Positions 31,641 to 45,625 are shown, counted from the stretch's first letter. The stretch is DNA of 64,000 nt from Pomacea canaliculata (GCF_003073045.1 NC_037590.1:41470751-41534750), one strand, 5' to 3'. Numbers and translations: made by a program. The notes: a model not told the origin generated them from the sequence alone.

Positions 31641-34580
31641 CCAGCTTCCATCAAGGATCGAACAAAACTTTTTTTTTTTAAATGAAAAAAATAAATAAAA
31701 AATATTAATGATAAAATCAGAAATACAATGACAAAAAAATCAGGCTACAGCCTGACATGTCAACGGCAGCTAGAGACCTGGGTTATTTTTTTAGGGTTTC
31801 TTTAAAAACAATGCCTTCAGTTTGGAAGGACGGTTTGACACTATTAAAGTGTTTGAAGGAACGAAAAAATGAGCATAAAGGAAGCCGTTGGCTTCACTCT
31901 CGCCTATGAGTTTTATTATCTTGCCTGCACTTCTTTCTTTGGTGTCAGTGACATTCCAAAGAATAAAAAAAATCAAAAGTGAAGAACAGTCAACATTCTG
32001 CGCAGTAAACAACAGACTACAGATCGAGTCTTAGTTTAACTTTAATGTCAACAAAACTTCGACACCTTTCTAACCTAACATTTCTTTACTTATTTATTCT
32101 TCTGTTTGTTTGTTCGTTTATTTGTACTTTTATTCATTTATTGACTCACTCTGTAAAGTTTTCGTACAGACTATATTCGCGCAATTTCATTCCGTTTGTA
32201 CGCCCACACTCGATGACAAATGGAGTGTCAGGAGCACATACATAACACCGTCATCGCCCACACCTGTTTTCTTTGAACGTCAAGAAATCCAGGTGAAATC
32301 CCCTCTGATAATGTATGTTCGAATCCATCAGAGAATGACTGCGCCCTCAAACATGATGCATCGCCATCTGCTGTTATGCTTTGATCTCTCCGAATTTCGC
32401 TCCTTTAGGTAACACTTGAGACGGAGCTAAAGTTCTCCCTCCCTCTCTCCCTCCCTCTTCTTTTCATTTATTGTCATAACCATCGTACCATGTCGTATTG
32501 TCATCATCACTGCCGTCAGTTACGAAAGGCTTCATCTTTTCTGGCTGTGTTTCTGTCAGGTTGACTTATTATAAAGTAAGAGCACCAGTTCCTTCGTGGG
32601 TTTGATTTTCATCACAGTGATACTTTCTTAATGCATGTTTCAATACTGTTGGTTGTTGTTGTTTATTTGTGTTGAATATTTTCAAGGGTTTGTGTTTTTA
32701 GATGGATCTAGAACTGTACCTCTAGGGTTACTGCACAAATTAGTGTTGGATTAGGGTAAGGAGTTAAGGGTTAGTGTTAGGGCTAGAGTCAAGGTTTGAG
32801 GGTTTGATGGCACCACGTAAAGACCACGTAAGTAGCGGTACGTGCATGCATAGTCCAAGCTGACAATCCAGTCAATCCTCACGTCGTTTGGTGATAACGG
32901 TGATGAGAGGAAACCAATCGATTTCCTCCCTGGACCAGTGTCTTTGCGGGGTGTGCACGTTCACCCCGTGTCTGCTTGCTATTTTTTTCCCTCCGGGTAC
33001 TCCGGTTTTCTTTCACACGTTTCTGGATCTTTATTTATAAACTGGGGATGTTTTTATGAGCATATTTTGTAAGAGCTTCAGTTCTGTTTACAGGTATAAC
33101 ATTAACCTACAGTGAATAAACTTATTTAACTCATATTTCGCTTACTCAAATTGCTTTTCGATATTCATGGGCATTACTCATTAGCCAACATTGTTGGCAT
33201 GACAACTTACAAGAACTATTTTATTTGCATTATTAGAATCTTCGCTATGGACTCAACCACGTGATATATAAAGTCACGTGATATATAAAACCTACTAATG
33301 AAGTATTTAAGTATTTAACTATTTGTTATTGCATACATACATTTCAAGACATTGAGTATAATTATAACTCTGACAGTAATGAGCGCCGCTAGTTTATCGT
33401 ACTCAAATGCAAGACATTGAGATATCTTTTTTTATAAAAAAATAACATACAAGGGTTTGTCCTGTCAAAGCCCCAACACTTGAGGTCAGTTTTTCATCGC
33501 AGTCATTCGCGATAAAGTGCAATCTATTAAATAAGATATATTCTCCTCTCTTAATAATTCGTACATTTGGTGGCAAATGAGGTGTTAAAAGTTCGTTAGC
33601 ACTTGTGTCTTTTGAGGGCGTCTGTGATCTCTTTACACATGTTAAATATACACAGAAAACACACACGCATTTGCACATGCACAAATACTCAAGGAAAGCC
33701 GATTAAAATTATTTACAAATATCGTTTGTTACACCGCGATGAGCACAAAGGAAGAACCAGCTTGAAATATTAAAGTACTGAAAAATTTTCTTAATACAAG
33801 CATGGTTTTTTTTTTTTTGTAAGTATCTTATCAGTTTTTTGCAAAGTCTCTCTCTTTATTTTATTGATTATAATATAGTGTTATAATATAGTATGAAATT
33901 TTGTCCACAAATGTACCAGATAAATTCAGTTCAGAAGACAACACTTTTACATTCAGGTTTTTTAACTGTTCTCACACCACGTTTGTAAAAGCAAGATCGG
34001 TTTGTATTGTAAATCAACCATCGACAAGTCATCGTACAATCAGCCATAAAGAAGTCAAGAATAATGGAATGATTGATTCGAATTCTCTCGACTATAACAT
34101 CAGTTGCCGCAGGGGTTTGTGGGAACTGACCGCAAAGGTTTGTCGGAGTGAGGAGTGTTTTCACATGGCCGCCGTATCACCAGTATCTGATGCCTGGACA
34201 TCATCACACCCTGTTTGACGAGGGAGGGTGCCAGAGATGGGCGTGGGAAGGGGACACGATGCAAGGATGGGAGATAAAATGAAAACACAACAGACCATAA
34301 AGTTTCAGCTTTTGTACCTCCGTCACGCGAGAGTCAGTCTTTTCTCTTCCTCTTGGTGTTTATAGTTCAACCAGAAGTCAATTAGTGCTTTTGTTCTAGA
34401 AGTTAACGCGGGAAAATTCATCTGCAATCAATCCAAAGATCGACATCAGTGCAGACTTACCAGGCATAAAAATAATTTTTAAAATGTGGTTGTGGTTTTA
34501 TACCACCTCGCATCTAAGTTTGCGGTTTTTCTTTCGCTGTGTGATGAGCAGCTTTTTCAGGTTTTTTGATGACTCCTTAA
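31641..34580. other. Non-coding stretch upstream of UNCX
   Basis: Mostly AT-rich with T and A runs. Contains a less AT-rich patch at 32190-32400 and a duplicated CACGTGATATATAAA sequence at 33258-33290. No gene recognised. Confidence 0.4.
33258..33290 (+). repeat. Two 17-bp-spaced copies of CACGTGATATATAAA
   Basis: Copies begin at 33258 and 33275. Each joins an E-box palindrome (CACGTG) directly to a TATA-like ATATATAAA. No coding start follows. Confidence 0.85.
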
Positions 34581-34589
34581 TATTAATTC

Positions 34590-34850
34590 GTGCCATATCT
34601 TAGGACAGATGGCCGGTGACAGACTATCGGTTTCATCGCTTGCAGAATTTATATCCATATTCATTATCAGTTCGCTTGGCTACGATTTAACAGCCTTGAA
34701 GTCGGAACAGGTCAAAGGGGCATCGAGGCCATCTTATCTGTCCGCGGCTCGCTGACTTCTGAGGCTACCACTCGAGTAATCGTTCTTGCTAGAGGGCCAT
34801 GATGAGCGCCCAGCCAGATCGAATCACCAGAATCTTTGATAATATTGTAC
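34590..34850. other. Candidate regulatory island upstream of UNCX
   Basis: Non-repetitive mixed-composition sequence bordered by AT-rich DNA and by an A/G-rich run (34861-34945). Contains ATATCCATATTCATTA near 34650 and many CpG. Coding potential not supported in any frame. Confidence 0.25.
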
Positions 34851-34860
34851 GGTACAGCTT

Positions 34861-34945
34861 TAAAAAAAAAGAAAAGGAAGGAAAAGGGAAAAGAAAGGTG
34901 GGAGGATAAAGGAAAGAGAGACTGAATTAAAAAAGAAGAAAGGAA
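34861..34945. repeat. Purine-rich low-complexity run
   Basis: Almost only A and G (AAAGGAAAGAGAG-type). Confidence 0.8.
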
Positions 34946-35780
34946 GAAAACCACTATCATTCTCCGATTTCCATTTTTAGCGGTCTAAGCTTTGTCGAAT
35001 TTCATCTTCACAGTTCTTTAGAGCAGGAGTGAAGATATCATCGGTGACAGTTGGGCAATGTCGCCCGCGATCACAGTCAAACTTCCTTCAAATTACTGCT
35101 CGCCAGCGGTTTGTAAAATTAGCTCTTCTGATTTGACTGCTGCACGACCGATAGCATCTGATTTAAACGAGCTTCAGAAAATGCAATGCTAACGAGTCCA
35201 GAATAAATCAGTTAGCACACTCTATTTTAACGAATTGCCGTGCTCGCGATTCACGATCGGAAGGTTAGATAATTCTGAGGATAGAAACAAATTTCGAACG
35301 AAAGTAATGGTCCTTTTTTTTCCAGGAAAGTTTCATTAGAAAACGTTTTCGAAATAAGAACGAAGGAAGAAATAGCTGATTTGACAAAAATAAATAAATA
35401 AAAAGGACAGCCTAAACCAAAAGTCCTTCTGTGAAATGCGCCAATGAAAGTCGTGCAATATGGCTGACAGATGCGTGGTCATTCGAGTCAAACGAGAATC
35501 CTTCTCTCTAGGTAAAGTTTTTACACGGAGTTATAATAGGTAATCAGGGAAGTGAGGCACAGTCACAGGTCATGTACAGGTGTTAATATACTCTACGAAA
35601 CATTTTGTTGCTTCATCGGTTGATACTTATTCGCGGAAACCCAGTCTGTTTGAAATCTGGCTTCGTATTCATTTTGCAAGATAAATCTGGACAGTTCCAT
35701 GTGGGGAACAGGTAAACGAAAGCCAGTTAAGGGACCTAATATTGATGGTAAATACAGCAGGAATATTTCTACTGCTGTTG

Positions 35781-35806
35781 ACGACGACGACGACGATGAT
35801 GATGAT
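35781..35806. repeat. (GAC)n(GAT)n compound microsatellite
   Basis: GACGACGACGACGATGATGA-type run. Confidence 0.85.
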
Positions 35807-35896
35807 CTGCTGTCGAAGTCTCCTTAGTGGTCCTGGTTGCCGCTTGTACCGACTGACCTCGCGGATTAACGGTGCAGTGTCTTCTTGAGTTGGGGG

Positions 35897-36439
35897 TTAC
35901 TGATTCAGGATGAAAGCGAAAGGGAGGGAGAGCGAGCGAGAGAGAGAGTTGCTGCTGACGAGCTTTCCCACTGGTTTGACCTTTGATCCTTGCTGCATCA
36001 GATAAAGCCGCTGGACTGGATGTAGGACCCCTAAGCGCAGACCTGCGTTTGAGTTTTCCCAGAGTCCCATCGCGGTCTCCAGGGCAGGAAAGCCGGGCAT
36101 AGAGGCCAAGGGATAAAAAGTACCCCAGGAACTACACACCCGAACCTTCCCTTGAGGACAGACAGCACGTGGAGAACATGAAAGGACCCTTCTTCTGGCC
36201 TCGCAGCCAATGAACGCATCTTGCGGCGTCGCACAGGGTTTTGTGAAAAGGCAGACGATGAAGATCTGATGCGGATAAGAGTTGAGCTTTGGGTCATCGA
36301 CGCCATTATCGAAGGGATGATCGCTGCTGAACAAAAGAGTTTTTCCTGGGAACTTTGCCGCTTCTGTGGCGACAATTAGCAGGCAGTGAAGCCGCGTGGC
36401 TGGACTGCTGGGTTGACCGTTGATCGGTGTGCACATCAC
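35897..36439 (-). other. 180-codon minus-strand open frame, unassigned
   Basis: One of the longer uninterrupted frames in the window, running through a GC-richer patch. Its product has no signal peptide, domain or recognisable motif, a second minus frame (36031-36375) is open over the same DNA, and the C terminus is drawn from a GAGA-rich run. It may be a chance frame, an old element or an unknown gene. Confidence 0.15.
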
Positions 36440-39140
36440 ATGCTAATGATCCAGATGGGTGGTGGTTTCAATCAAGGATGTTGATAAGGTTGGAGATTGG
36501 GGAAATGGGTAGGGAATGCTTCTTCCGGACTGCTGAACTGCGCTGGTGTTACTTGATTCTTTTATCTATCCATACACATTCACATACATGCATGCACGTG
36601 CATAATGTAATTGAGAGAGCTGCTCTGATTTATCTCTCTTTCTCTTTCTCTCACATGATGATACCAGCAAGTGATGGAGCACTTGGCAAGTACTATGGTC
36701 CGGTAAGGCTCAAGGTACCTGTCGAATTCTTCGTCATTGTCTACCCGCATCTATCAAGACGTGGACCAGTCATGATCCATCAGAAGGCTCTCGTGTCATG
36801 TCAGGCGCCTTCATCGTCCTCGCCCGTCCATCGCCAGGCTATACAGCTACATCTCTACTTCTCTAGCGAGAGCGACAGAAGCTGTTTACCTCTTCGTCAT
36901 TGGTCTGTCACAATCTGAACAACTCATCTTGTCTGTCGAGCTTTCATGCACACGACTGATTGTTATGGGAGTCGCCTGTTGAGACGTCCTCAATGTTGAG
37001 ATGTCCTGCTGGACATGATACTACAATTGATAAACCCCCATAACAGCTTTCATCCTCTTCTAATCCCTCCTTCTGTCACTGACGGTCATTAATTGTCGCC
37101 ATTCATCCAGCAAGTCTATTGCTACCCGGAAGTATGCTGGACGAAAGGACACGTTTAATATGAATTCGCGGACAAGGCAGTGAGGAGGAACAGAAGACAT
37201 ATGGACTGTAGCCAAGCCTGTTACCTCAAAAGATGAATAATTTATTCTTTGACTTACGTTTCACCAGACGATACTACAGTATTGCACTGGAGGATAAGTA
37301 ATGTAAATAATTTTTAATATATACCTTAATACCTCCTTTAGTTGACCGGCATTTCTTGGTGATGGCTAAACACTAAAAGCCTCCTTTTATTAACTCCAAA
37401 ATTTAGAAAAACTCCAACAAACCCCACTCATCCCCCAAAACCCCAACAAAATAAAATAATAAAACGAAAAGGAATTCTGTTTCCTGGGAGAGATAACCTG
37501 TGATGGTCTCTTGCTTCCGCAGCTATCAAAATGTTCTGGTGCGTGAGAAACTATTGGATGAGGACAATGATAAAATCACAGCAAGAATTAGTGACTTTTA
37601 CACCCAACATACAGGTCTTTACCGGATTCACTTATTCTCATGCCTGTCGGACATGGAACAATGACCGTTAGAAGCAAAAACTTAGATACAATAAAACTGA
37701 TATACAAATAAACCAGTTGGTCTTATAAAAGAACAGCACTTCCATATCTTTTAGTGGTTAGAACAGCTGACAATAGCAACTACCTGCAGCGTGGGATGAA
37801 TAAATGAATGTAACGGTGCACACAATACACCTGCTCAGGGTCCATAACGAAGTGAGCATACTTCCAATGCTGCCATGATTGCTATTGTTTCACTCTTCCT
37901 ATGTCATTTTTGGACATCATGTCATGCAGCAAACTCGAGCAAACAGTCTATTCTGTCTGCATATGCAATCCTCCCCCCCAAAAAAAAAAGAACAGAGATT
38001 GTGTTTTAACAAATTTTTTCTCGTCCCTTTATGAAGAGCTTCTATGGAGTCGTTGAAATGACTTCAGTTGAGAGGTTGAAAATGAATGGTGGCTGGTCCT
38101 TATTTAATTGCCCTGCACAATGTTCTTAAAATATTCATTTACATGTTCGCCTGACAGGAAATCTTGTAAAGAGTTCAACGGTGAGGCGCCATTTTCACGG
38201 GTGTTGTCGGGTGTTGTCGGCCGTTGATGTTTTTCCAGACAAAGGGAAGAAAACCCACCTGAAAGCAGCCACCATCGGTTCTTGATGCAGGACGAGGTGC
38301 AGATCGACAAGCTTGTGATTGTTGTCGAGAAAGTGTTCGATGCATCATAGAGGCTTTTCGACAATAGGAATCGTTAAAAGGTGGAGAAAGGGGGAAGTGT
38401 CGTAAATCGACTTATTTCTCGTTGTGTTTTGTGTTCGGTGCTGTTTGCTCATTCATACGTGTCCTGGAACAACTCTCAACAACTCTCAGCTGTCAAAAAA
38501 CACTGCCAACTATTCTCAAATGAACTTTCTCTCTGTCTATGACAACTGACACACCTGTCTCAGCTCGAGCCATTTGTTCTAGTAAACTACTGCGGTGCCT
38601 CATTTGACTATCCGCATGTTACTAATTACAAGCGTTTTCATAAAGAAAAAACTTAACTGAAGGGAAAGCTTAACAAATAATACAAAGAACAGCTGGCGAA
38701 AAAGGTAATAGCAAAAATAAACGTTAAACACAACAGCAAATGCTTATTCAAAAGAAGAAAATAAATAAAGAAAAATAGAATGAGAGATATAAAGGAAAGA
38801 ACAGACATATAGACAGAAAGAAAGAACAGACAGTCAGACAGTAAAAAAGAAAGACTTAATGAAAGGTGCTATTGAAAAATTGAATATTTAAAAATTCATG
38901 GGTGCACGAAAAATCTTAACATTTGTATAGTCATGGGTACATTAACTTCAGTCTAGTTTAGTTCATTCTTGCGTGTCGGAGGACTGTGCAACAAAGTGAA
39001 CTGGCAAGGTGAGACTATCACACATGAAACAGTACCAACAAATCCTTGTCTTAGCGACTTCAAGGAGACGTAAGGTAAGACAGGCAAAAACAAGTTGTCG
39101 TTCTTGAGAACAGACACGAAACGAAGATTTATTTTATTTT
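36440..39140. other. Non-coding stretch upstream of UNCX
   Basis: No recognised gene. AT-rich with A-rich runs near 38640-38870. The plus-strand open frame at 36427-36918 crosses low-complexity CA/TC-rich sequence and matches no family. Confidence 0.35.
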
Positions 39141-39165
39141 ATTTCATTTTATTTTATTTTTGACT
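39127..39165. repeat. TTTTA pentanucleotide repeat
   Basis: Imperfect run of ATTTT units. Confidence 0.85.
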
Positions 39166-39179
39166 GGACTATGTCGTGT

Positions 39180-39390
39180 GCTCGACTTGACCAGTAAGCA
39201 GAAAGTCTCTGGTTCTAGGCCCGTTTGGGCCTGTTGCTAGGAAACTCTCCCTGCTGAGTCAGCAGAAATGGGTACCTGTTAGCAGGAGAGATAAAAGCAG
39301 CAAAAGGAGAGAACTGAGCTGCACCTTCAGCATGCTGTGCCCTAGACACGGTGGGCCACTTACATTTACACTCTACCTACTGGGACTCCA
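39180..39390 (+). repeat. tRNA-derived SINE-like element
   Basis: Has a B-box-like GGTTCTAGGCCCG (about 39211-39223), then a body with ATGGGTACCTG (39269) and AGCTGCACCTTCAGCATGC, ending near ACACGGTGGGCCACTTACAT (39347-39366). The tail motif recurs at 43555 and, reversed, at 61722. This arrangement is typical of molluscan tRNA-derived SINEs; the family name was not identified. Confidence 0.5.
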
Positions 39391-39999
39391 TATTCCTTTT
39401 TCTTCAGCGTTTGAGATCGTTTAGCCTCTCGTCGGAGAGCAATGCAGTGTAGTCAGTCATTGTCATGACTTCGTCACGGATAAGTTAGTGTACTGGGACT
39501 GACTCGTTTGTCAGTATTCTACTTCCGGTTCACTTTTCGACACTTTGCGGGAGCAGGCAGATCTTTAACGAGTGTTGGACAATGTCATCAACGGTAGTTT
39601 CCTTTCTTTTCTTGAAAGAATGTGTTAAGTGCTTTATAACGGACGGTTTCCAACTGGAATCAGTTGTCGTGCACAGACGTTATCGTTCGTACACGGGAGT
39701 AAACATTCAGTTCATGGGAAGTGAAGATCGAGTTCATGGGAAATTATTGATTCCGTGCGCAGGCGAAACATTGCTGCCTGCAAACACGAATCGTATTGAA
39801 ACTGCAGGTGGGATGGAGAGAGACGAAACGCAAATGTCGGCTAAGTTAAAATAAATAAATTAATAAATAAATAAAATCGAAAGGTTAGTGAGGTTTTGTT
39901 TCCCTACTAACCTCCCCACCTCCCATCTTCTAAAAAAGATAAGTGAAAATCAAACCAAGAAATCTTAGACAAAATATAACCAAAAAAAACAAAAAAACA

Positions 40000-40066
40000 A
40001 CAACAACAAACAAACAAACAAAAAAAAAAACAAACAAATCAAACAAACAAACAAACAAACAAACAA
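40000..40066. repeat. CAAA tetranucleotide repeat
   Basis: AACAAACAAACAAA-type run interrupted by an A run. Confidence 0.9.
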
Positions 40067-40516
40067 GACCAATACAAATGTTCTGCGCTGTTTTGACTCT
40101 CGTCCAGCTCGTTCATTTGTAATCCGAAAAGACGAAATAAGGAGTACAAGAGCTAGTAGGTAATGTATCTCGTGTTGATCACCTAATAAATCTGGTTTTT
40201 GCTTTATGACATTGGAGGTACTTGGAATGACATTTTTTTTAAAAGATAGAGAGAGAGATAGAATGTCGACAAGCGTTATCTGGAGGAATAATGTGTTCGT
40301 TAATTCAGTGTTTTTCACATCATCTTGTATATCTCTGTGGCCTGCAGCGAGGAACCAGTAGGTGAAATGTAGGAGATGCATTTTTGAGATTCAAGCCTAC
40401 TTTAACTGCTACTAAATGTCATGAACTTCTAGATGATTCCCCCGATATGACCTGTCCTGGGTGTTGAAACAAAGCATCTCTCTGTTTGTGTGTCTGTGCG
40501 CGCGCGCGCTATTTCG

Positions 40517-41428
40517 CTCTGTCAGTTTATATAACTCATTATTTCTCTCTCCTTCCTGCTGTGGATGGGTGAGTGTGTGCGAGTGGTGGAGGGAGGGAAG
40601 CTTGTATATCTCTCACTGACATATTTTTCCTCTCCCTCCCTCAGTCCAATGTCTGCTGGATATATTGTTTTACTAAGTCGGCGAAATGAACCCGGGGTGA
40701 GTGACAGATTTTTCCCGAAGATTGTCGAGAATATGAGGAAGGAAGGCCGTGCATGTCCCTCGTCCCCTCGTTGCCCGAGCGCAGCGTTCCTCGCGAACGT
40801 TTGCTGAAAATCAATCAATTGTGTACCTGTCACCGCGCAAGATCCTTCTAGCCACGCCCTGCTGGGCGGGGCTTAGGCTTGATTGCCGCTTCTTTAAACG
40901 CCGATTGGACGCTCGCCATTGGCACGGAGCTGTCGTGGGCGGGGCCTCGGGGTGTGATGTTAAAGACCGAGAGGAGACAAGGGGAGGGCTCGTGTCCGGG
41001 AAACAGTATCGCATTTACTGCACCTCCATCGTCTGCTGTCAACCACCTAGCAACACAAACTTGTAACGGTCACACTTTCAGCGTCACATTTCTCTCCCGC
41101 TGACTTCAGGAGGACTGGAAATTTTCGAGGCTGTCTCAAGGGCAGCTTGGTGTGAGAGGAAGACAGTTCGAGTCTTGTTAACAGGCTGACAGAAAAATTG
41201 GGCTCTGACTGCTCCACCCTGAGATTAGACATCAAAGGCTCTCGTTTCTTGTTGGACATTTCGTTGACATAATGGGGTATGTCTTGAGAGACAGTTCTTG
41301 CCAAGAAAACTCACGCTGACATTACTCAAACCGCGTTTTCTTCGCAGAAACAGACTACACCCATCGTGAGGTCCTTCCTCCCGGAGGTCCTCAGTCTTTT
41401 TTATTTATTTTTTTTTAAAGCCGAGACT
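40517..41428 (+). promoter_or_regulatory. Candidate UNCX promoter and 5' untranslated region
   Basis: CpG-rich sequence directly before the UNCX start. It contains two GC boxes (GGGCGGGGC at 40864-40872 and 40937-40945) and two CCAAT-type boxes (inverted GATTGG at 40903-40908, CCATTGG at 40916-40922) within about 80 bp, a classic TATA-less proximal promoter layout. A TATATAA lies further out at 40521. Sequence before the ATG (TTTTTTTTAAAG at 41409-41420) also resembles a splice acceptor, so a non-coding first exon is possible. The transcription start cannot be fixed from sequence. Confidence 0.45.
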
Positions 41429-41795
41429 ATGAATATCCTGGCTACCGCCTACCCCAGTTCGTACCCCGGGTACGCAACATTCGCCACCTTCACCCACTTC
41501 TCCAACACCCTCGCCGCTGGCTTTCCCACCTTCCACACACCTGTGGACGAGCAGGTGTCGGCCTTGGATTGCTCTTTGCGCCCGTCGCGCTTCCAGGATC
41601 ACCAACATCAGCATCCGCATCACCATCACCACCAGAATCACCGTCATCATCACTTCAGTGACGTCTCCTTTTCTGTCGACCGCATCCTCGCAACAGGCGT
41701 CGACAACTCTTCCGCCGTCACCGCCTCCCCCTCTGATGACGTCACTGACGACTCCTCCATAGGGGTAGGCGTGGAGGGAGGCAGAAGTGGTAAAG
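41429..41795 (+). CDS. UNCX: UNCX exon 1
   Basis: ATG 41429 was chosen as the first Met in the frame; no upstream in-frame ATG exists. 122 codons plus one base: a Tyr/Phe/Thr-rich start, a His-rich tract (residues 58-75), the eh1-like FSVDRIL (81-87) and an Asp/Ser/Gly linker. Donor GTGAGA, phase 1. Confidence 0.85.
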
Positions 41796-44700
41796 GTGAG
41801 AAAAGGGTAGATTATTTTTTCTTTAAATAGCCTGTGAAGTTTATCGAGTTATTTCATTTGTTACTATCCCAGATTGTTGGTGGCGGTTATTTTCTTAACA
41901 TCTTTTATCGAAGTTTTTTTCGTAATTATTCAATAAACCGGAAACAGTTTTACTATTAACAGACGATATGATTGTATATCCCTAAAGTTTCAAAATAAAT
42001 TAATACAAACATAAACTCTACCTCAAAATTGGGAACCATTTGAGGAAAATCTTAATATGACTCACAGGTGATGGAACTGAGTGGGCGATCGATTTAAATG
42101 TGTGACTCGGTTTTTTTTTTTTTCTTTTTATGTTTCTATCATAAATGTGAAAAAATTATGTAATACTTTTTCGTGTGATCGTCGGTTTAGTATCGTGTTT
42201 GATTCGCAATAGGCAGAAAATGTGTTTACAAGTATTTCATTTAAATCACTTGTCTTACAAACAAAACTGTAAATGGTGGCTTTGTCAAGAAAGAAAAAAG
42301 GAAGGAAGAAGGAAAACAGATAGTTAATGCAAACGAGATCCTTTTTAATTTTTGACCAACTGCTGATGTGATTACGGTGACCATTCTTCTTGTTCTTGCT
42401 CCTAATCACCCCCAGTGGAGCATTTGTGTTGTATTTGCGGTTTCAGTAGCAGAGGTCTTTTGACAGGGTGGGGTTGCTAGCCCCACGCCCAACCCTCCTC
42501 CTTCATCCGGGCTTGGGATAGCACTATAGCAGGTTACCCGGAGGGTTTCCAGGCGGGGTTAAGTGACCATGGTGCAGTGCTATTTGTCTCTAACAGTAAC
42601 TTTGCAGCTTGCGTTTGTGTCGAATTATTATTTTCTGCCCTCACACGCAGGGGACGAACTGGCTGGATGCTAACATTTAGTAACATTTTAACTGAGTGCC
42701 AGCCCGCCTGCAGCCAGCTAACACAACTATGTACTCGACTCATGGAAAGTTCGACTAAGGTTACAATATACATGAATATCACATTGTCGTTAGTTGTCAT
42801 ATACATGGACTTGTCCTCACTTTGTGTGATTAGGTTTGTCACCGAGCACTTCATCTGATGTCTACTGTCATGTCTAGTGTCTCACATGTCCAGCATTGTG
42901 CTTTAAGTCGCTCGACACATCAAATAACTTCAAATCACAATCTCCTGTCTTCGCATAAAAATTTTAATTTTCTGCTACCTACTGCCAAAAAAAAAGTTGC
43001 CAAAGTTACTTGATTATCCTGAGATTGTAGTGAAATTAGGTTTGTAGGCTAGGTGTCACTCAAATCGCTGGGAGGATCGTATCCATAGATGATTCCACTG
43101 TAATATCTTAACAACACACAACTCTTGGTATATGTAGTATATGTATGTTTTATACACACTGCTCTCAAACCCGTCAGCTCTCTGACAAATTCTTTTGTCC
43201 TCGCTTTGTTTCTAGCTACAATGTATCCCAGGCGAGGTTAAAGGTTACTATCCACTGGCTCTGAGTCACCTAGACTACAACAGGGTCAAATGCTAACCAC
43301 AAACATTGTCTAAGTTGGTCACTCATGGAAACGACACCCACGACTTCGAAAATGTGGACATTCAATGCCTTGCCACACAATATGTATATTTGTATAATAT
43401 GTATATTTTGTTATAGATGACACGTGTAATACTTGCCTACATTACTGAGACACTCATCCCATTCCTGGTTCGGTGTTGGACATGTTGAGGTACCTGATAT
43501 TTTAGATGAACTTAAAGACAGTGGAGAGAGTTGGAATCCGTTTTGTACAAGCTGGGCACGGTGAACCACTTACATTAAACAGTCCTTATAGGATATACCA
43601 GAACCGTTACTTCTGATGATTTGACTTATATATTTGAGATTTAATGTTTATATGCAACTGGATTGTTTTTATAAATGTTTGTGTGTGTGTGTGTGTGTGT
43701 GTGGTACATTGGCTTTTTATTGTCTGGGGTCAAAGTGTGGTGTGTAATAGATGTCAAAATAATGATCCACGGCGTTCGGTGTTTAAAGAATTTCAGTTAG
43801 TGATATAGGTCCTTTCATAAAGCGAAAAGATTTCTTTAATAACATTTTATTTCTGTGGCATCATGACATAGCATGCCAGAAAATGATTTTGCAGACAATA
43901 CAATCATGAGCTGAACAAATTGCATACTATGCTTCCTTCATTCACTAGACTTGAGTATGCAAGTTTCAAAGATTATATTCAACTTCAAGTACTAAAAGAA
44001 AAGGTTATTTCAGTATGAGGTAGAATATTGGAATAAACACATCCTTGTTGACATTATCATGCCAAAGGTCCCAGTGGCATTGAATGGGGAAAACATATTT
44101 TCTTTAATTCGCATTTTATTTTTCACTACAGGTGTTTAAGGTATCTCATCTTTTTTTTTCTTTTTTTTTTTTTTTTTTTGTAACCAGTATTTTAGCCAGA
44201 AGTTACACATCAGCAGAATGCTGGCAATATTCTGATCACAACACGTGACAGAAATAGAAAAACATTCAACTGAAAGAGAAAACACGTTTTACTTGAAAAT
44301 ATGCCAAGACTACACTCTTCATCACTTCCATGCTAAACCTATCTTTCCTAAATACCTGAAACCCATCTTTCACATAAACAAACACACACCGACGCGCAGC
44401 TAAGTGTGAAAGAAACATGAAGTGGGGAACGAGAGGAGAAAAGAAAGAAAGAGGAAGGTAGAAAGGAGAGATGGAAGATAAAAGGATGAACAGTAGCTGC
44501 AAGTGCTAGATCATGCCAGGGAATGCATCTGTGTAAAAATGATGCAGGGTGAGAACCTGCACGAGCCAAGTCTTAAATCACTCCGCTGCCAGGCGCGCCG
44601 GACACGCCATCGTGCGCTGACGTCGCAAGCCGCGCGTGCGGATGAACAGCGCCAAGATGCTGCCGGCCGTCACGCGCTCACAGATTGACTCGCCCAGATA

Positions 44701-45538
44701 AGCTGCCATCCCACGTCTGCTTTCAGGGAAAAAGCAAGAAACAAACAAAGAAAGAAAGAACTGTAACCATCATTGAACTTAAAAAAAAGTGCGTTTTAGT
44801 CATAACTGTTCAGGAACTTTTTATTTCTTATTTTGGACCAGTCAGCACTCAGCAGTCATTGTTTACCTGTTGATAAATTATTCAAAAAGTGATAAAGTAG
44901 TGTAATCTAAAGAAAGTTTTATATATGTATAGATGTATCTATCAATGTATGTACTTGTATCGCTAATATTCTGGAGACGGAGGAATACCTTGTCGTTGGC
45001 GCCCTGCAGGGAGCAAGCAGGTCAGGTCAGAGGTGAATGATGAAAGAGAGGAGGAAAAGAAAGGAGTGAGGGTATAGCTTTCACTTCGCATTGCACGTGG
45101 TGCGCAATGCACTTCTGAATATTATTGTTCTCAATAGAAAAAAAAAAAAAAAAACGGCAGATGAATGTGCAAAGGAGAAATGAAATGCAAATGCGGTAAA
45201 AGATCTGGGTTCTGCACTACATGAACAAGTGCTCCTCCCCTTGTGTGTGTTACCAGAACGGAAGATGAAGGCATGGAGGGCTTCTCAATCAAAGGAACTC
45301 ATCTGTCCTTTCTGTCGGAGTTCGAGAAATAATAGTCTCGAAGGTTCGTGGAAGGTTCACAGCCCTGCGTTGCTGCACTTTGTCTTACAGGACGCAGTTC
45401 TGAGAGGTCAAACATATTATTGTCGAGCGGAGCTTCTGCCTAACTTGGCCTGAGAGACTGGCGAGTGCATGATCTTTCCCTCAAGACTTATAGCATAGGA
45501 GGCAAAAGATGTGTGTGTGTGTCCGTCCTTGTGCCTGT

Positions 45539-45625
<87 letters not shown>

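Noticed and set aside
30345..31681. Several frames on both strands near the upstream island
   Set aside because: They overlap the duplicated non-coding block and purine-rich runs; no frame is favoured by codon pattern.
36427..36918. 163-codon plus-strand frame
   Set aside because: Crosses CA- and TC-rich low-complexity sequence and matches no known family.
45541..45625. Possible CRISPR-like or regulatory array
   Set aside because: A plain (TAA)n microsatellite; no spacers, and the DNA is eukaryotic.
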